DNA of 64,000 nucleotides from positions 62,001 to 126,000 of the forward strand of contig CAVPMW010000017.1 of the NCBI GenBank assembly GCA_963706515.1. Direction: 5' to 3'. This document shows, piece by piece, positions 61,567-64,000 of this stretch; the stretch's first letter is position 1, and every line of letters starts with the position of its first letter. Both the position numbers and the translations under genes were made by a program. The DNA is from CAVPMW01 sp963706515 (lineage in GTDB: Bacteria > Chloroflexota > Anaerolineae > Anaerolineales > UBA4823). The notes beneath the pieces were generated by a model. It was not told the origin of the DNA. It did not search any database and was given only the letters and a program-made list of their open reading frames with translations.

Positions 61567-62166
61567 ATGGAAAACTTTCAAGCAGAGATTGTGCCTGATC
61601 CAGCCCCCGACGAGCCGGAAGAAGAGACCGGTGGGGCAAGGCGCTACCTGATCGATATGGCCGAGACCATCGTGCTGGCCCTGCTGTTGTTCCTGGGCAT
61701 CAACGCAATCTCGGCGCGCATCCGCATTGAATTTATCAGCATGCAGCCGACGTTATTCGCCGGGGATTACGTCATCGTTAGCAAGCTGGCTTACCGGCTG
61801 GGAGAGCCGCAGCGCGGGGATGTGATTATCTTTCACTATCCACCGGACCCGCAGCGCGAGCCCTACATCAAACGGGTCATTGGCTTACCCGGAGATGAAG
61901 TAGAGGTAAGAGATAAGCAGGTATTCGTCAACGGCGAGCAGCTGGCAGAGCCATACATCAGCGCCTCGCCGAATTACGTGGGCACCTGGACGGTGCCGCC
62001 CGATTCGCTGTTCGTGCTGGGCGACAACCGCAACAATTCATCCGATTCGCACGCCTGGGGGATGGTCCCCCTGAAAAATGTGATCGGCAAAGCGGAGGTG
62101 GTATATTGGCCTCCGACCCAATGGAAGATGCTCAACGAGGAAATTGCGGTAGCGGCGAACCCTTGA
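61567..62166 (+). CDS. lepB: Signal peptidase I
   Basis: A 199-residue membrane protease that removes signal peptides from exported proteins. One N-terminal helix (residues 33-50) follows a short acidic cytoplasmic tail. The catalytic Ser58 is in FISMQPTLFAGDYVIV and the Lys102 in YIKRVIGLPGDEVEV, with box E GDNRNNSSDSHAWGMV. A single membrane helix and short length suit a type of Gram-positive-like enzyme. Its 3' end overlaps the convergent acyl-CoA dehydrogenase gene by 35 nt. Confidence 0.95.
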   Translation: MENFQAEIVPDPAPDEPEEETGGARRYLIDMAETIVLALLLFLGINAISARIRIEFISMQPTLFAGDYVIVSKLAYRLGEPQRGDVIIFHYPPDPQREPYIKRVIGLPGDEVEVRDKQVFVNGEQLAEPYISASPNYVGTWTVPPDSLFVLGDNRNNSSDSHAWGMVPLKNVIGKAEVVYWPPTQWKMLNEEIAVAANP

Positions 62167-63343
62167 TGGATATTTTCCTTTCCTCATCGGAGCCCTCTTC
62201 CTGCAGGACGTGCCGCGCGATGATCATGCGCTGGATCTCATTCGTGCCCTCACCGATCGACATTAAACGGACGTCCCGGTAGATGCGTTCAACCGGGTAT
62301 TCCCGGCTGTAGCCATAGCCGCCGTGCACCTGGATGGCATTCCGGCAGACCGTCTCAGCCATCTCGCTGGCAAACAGCTTGGCCATCGAGGCTTCTTTAG
62401 AAAAACCGCGACCGAGCGACTTCAGCCAGGCAGCGTAGTAAACCATCAGCCGGGCAGTTTGGATGTGGGTGGCGGCATCTGCCAGCATCCATTGGACCGC
62501 CTGATGCTCGGCAATCGGCTGCCCGAATGTCTGGCGTTCTTTGGCGTAAGCAATCGCCTCTTCGAATGCTGCTTGAGCCAACCCGACGGACAATGCGGCG
62601 ATGCCGACCCGCCCCCCATCCAGGACGATCAGGGTTTGGCGCAATCCTTCACCCCGGGCGCCGATCAGATAATCAGCCGGCACGCGCACCCCCTCGTAGG
62701 TGACCGCGTGGGTGGGCGAGCCTCTGAGGCCCATCTTTTCTTCCGCAGGACCGATGTGCAAGCCGGGAGCACCGGTCGGGACGAGTATCAGGCTGAGCGA
62801 ATTGGAGCCTCTGCCCGGATCGCTGCGCACCAGGGTGACGATAAAGCTGGCAATCGAGGCATTGGTGCACCACATCTTCGTGCCGTTGATGACCCACTCA
62901 TTACCCTGCTGCTCGGCGCGCACGCTGACGCCGCCCTTCAGGTCCGATCCTGCGCCGGGCTCGGTCAGCGCCAGTGCGGCAAGCATGCCTGCCCCACTGG
63001 CTGCAGGGGGAAGGAACTGCTCCTTGAGCTGGGGAGAACCGAAAAGGCTGACCGGGGCGCAGCCCAATCCGTTATGAGCGGCAATCGCCAGCGCCGTGCT
63101 GCCGCAGCCCCAACCCAGCTCTTCGATTGCGATCGCTGCTGAAACAGCGTCGATACCCGCCCCTCCATACTCCTCGGGAACGTTCATCCCCAATAAGCCC
63201 AGGGGTCCCATCTTACGGACCGCCTCCCAGTTAAAGCTGGCAGTCTCATCGACTTCGCGGGCGCGCGGCTTCACTTCCTGCCTGACAAAGTCGTGAACAG
63301 CTTCTTGCCACATCTTTTGTTCGGGTACCAGGTCGAAGTCCAT
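62132..63343 (-). CDS. Acyl-CoA dehydrogenase
   Basis: A 403-residue FAD-dependent enzyme of fatty-acid or branched-chain acyl-CoA oxidation. It has ALTEPGAGSDLKG (FAD contact), GTKMWCTNASIASFIVTLVR, YAKERQTFGQPIAEHQAVQW and IQVHGGYGYSREYPVERIYR. The catalytic Glu is in IGEGTNEIQRM. Specificity is not clear. A short C-terminal extension (KISIKGSPLPQFPR) is unusual. It lies 30 nt after an acyl-CoA synthetase on the same strand, which fits one degradation pathway. Confidence 0.94.
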   Translation of the reverse strand: MDFDLVPEQKMWQEAVHDFVRQEVKPRAREVDETASFNWEAVRKMGPLGLLGMNVPEEYGGAGIDAVSAAIAIEELGWGCGSTALAIAAHNGLGCAPVSLFGSPQLKEQFLPPAASGAGMLAALALTEPGAGSDLKGGVSVRAEQQGNEWVINGTKMWCTNASIASFIVTLVRSDPGRGSNSLSLILVPTGAPGLHIGPAEEKMGLRGSPTHAVTYEGVRVPADYLIGARGEGLRQTLIVLDGGRVGIAALSVGLAQAAFEEAIAYAKERQTFGQPIAEHQAVQWMLADAATHIQTARLMVYYAAWLKSLGRGFSKEASMAKLFASEMAETVCRNAIQVHGGYGYSREYPVERIYRDVRLMSIGEGTNEIQRMIIARHVLQEEGSDEERKISIKGSPLPQFPR

Positions 63344-63373
63344 TTTCCCTCCCTCCTCTTCTCGGTTGAAATC

Positions 63374-64000
63374 CTAATGGGCTCTACGAATTTCTTCTAC
63401 TGCCTCAGGATTCACCAGCGAAGACGTATCGCCAGGGTCTTGCCCCAGGTAAGCAGACCGGATGATACGGCGCATGAGCTTGGCGTTGCGCGTTTTGGGC
63501 AGGTCCTTGACGAACATCACCTCTTTAGGCGCCAGAGGTTTCCCAAGGGCGGATATGAGCATTGCGCTCAATTCATCGCGCAGCTCTTCACACTCGTTGC
63601 ACCCTGCAGAGAGCACGCAGAAGACTACGACGGCGCTCCCTTTGATCTCATCCGGCACGCCAATCGCAGCCGCTTCAGCAACAGCCGGATGGCTGACCAT
63701 GATGGATTCCACCTCGGCTGGACCAAGGCGCTTACCGGCAACCTTGATCGTATCATCGGAGCGACCCAGGATATACCAGAGTCCATCCCCGTCGATCGCG
63801 GCGAAGTCGCCGTGCACCCAGACCCCGGGCCAACGTGACCAGTAGGTATCGAGGTAGCGCTGCGGGTCTTTCCAGAAGCCGTGCGTCATGCCGATCCAGG
63901 GGGCAGTGATCACCAGCTCGCCAACCTGGTTGCGGACTGGCTTACCGGCTTCATCGTAAACATCCGCGGCAATACCCGGGCAGGGTGCGGATAATGCAGC
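63374..64000 (-). CDS. AMP-forming acyl/acetyl-CoA synthetase, C-terminal part (truncated by window edge)
   Basis: Only the final 208 codons are present; the gene enters from the right edge. The C-terminal AMP-binding region has VGELVITAPWIGMTHGFWKD, YWSRWPGVWVHGDFAAIDGD, then LGRSDDTIKVAGKRLGPAEV (A8 hinge) and PKTRNAKLMRRIIRSAYLG with the catalytic Lys. The pattern resembles acetyl-CoA/propionyl-CoA synthetases. Likely provides the acyl-CoA that the next gene's dehydrogenase oxidises. Confidence 0.9.
   Translation of the reverse strand, partial: AALSAPCPGIAADVYDEAGKPVRNQVGELVITAPWIGMTHGFWKDPQRYLDTYWSRWPGVWVHGDFAAIDGDGLWYILGRSDDTIKVAGKRLGPAEVESIMVSHPAVAEAAAIGVPDEIKGSAVVVFCVLSAGCNECEELRDELSAMLISALGKPLAPKEVMFVKDLPKTRNAKLMRRIIRSAYLGQDPGDTSSLVNPEAVEEIRRAH

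Noticed and set aside
62324..63142. 272-codon plus-strand open frame
   Set aside because: Antisense to acyl-CoA dehydrogenase, which has full motifs across the same bases.

Overview
This window looks like the chromosome of a bacterium of the phylum Chloroflexota, most likely class Anaerolineae. That placement is inference from gene content: bacterial class A RNase P RNA, a DnaD-like protein and tandem DnaC-like ATPase beside dnaB, MoxR/DUF58 modules, many YfhO/GT-C-like membrane proteins, and moderately high GC. No phylogenetic marker was searched. There is no phage, insertion-sequence transposase or CRISPR array. Most genes are housekeeping or conserved hypothetical.

Layout. Positions 1-1.7 kb hold two heavily frameshifted genes: the tail of a cyclic 2,3-diphosphoglycerate synthetase-like GTPase and a beta-class DNA methyltransferase. 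At 1.7-7.8 kb come an OmpR-type regulator with a degenerate receiver, a bifunctional-nuclease-family protein, a replication block (dnaB, a DnaD-domain protein, a two-module DnaC-like loader), a small zinc protein and an M23 lipoprotein. At 7.8-10.3 kb lie a REP-like repeat, the RNase P RNA gene with a clear promoter, and aspartate kinase. At 10.4-16.4 kb are a Tat-exported L,D-transpeptidase, a thiol-redox cluster (CcdA, TlpA-like thioredoxin, glutaredoxin-DUF2085 fusion) and a pgeF-yggS-yggT-yggU run. At 16.4-19.7 kb, on the minus strand, a coiled-coil zinc-ribbon protein precedes a membrane-anchored NACHT/HEAT protein.

At 19.8-31.2 kb, five large polytopic membrane proteins (two paralogues, two YfhO-like, one with a YDGQ motif) enclose a sensor histidine kinase. 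At 31.2-42.7 kb are two copies of a MoxR-DUF58 module, with gmd, a class V aminotransferase, a GYD protein, a nitroreductase, AlaX and a histone-deacetylase-like hydrolase around them. At 42.9-52.9 kb are a NYN/OST-HTH protein, an HD phosphohydrolase, fabH and fabF, a HAD-DinB fusion, a Cys-rich protein, EF-P, a CheY-like regulator, DUF192 and a LysM/M23 hydrolase. At 53.1-62.2 kb are two hypothetical proteins, tRNA-Arg(TCT), Hsp20, Lon, a receiver protein, a PHP-AlbA_2 fusion, a GNAT, MogA and signal peptidase I. The window closes with an acyl-CoA dehydrogenase and the C-terminal part of an acyl-CoA synthetase on the minus strand.

Thirteen genes can be read only by joining frames, and these cluster at 0-1.7 kb and 54.7-59.7 kb. 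Single-base assembly indels are the simplest explanation, so these genes are given as full spans. Several intergenic spaces carry long, nearly perfect hairpins (22-26 bp arms), one of them inside a MITE-like element. The most unusual protein architectures are the tandem DnaC-like loader, the PHP-AlbA_2 fusion, the membrane NACHT/HEAT protein, the glutaredoxin-DUF2085 fusion, the HAD-DinB fusion and the pseudo-receiver regulator.
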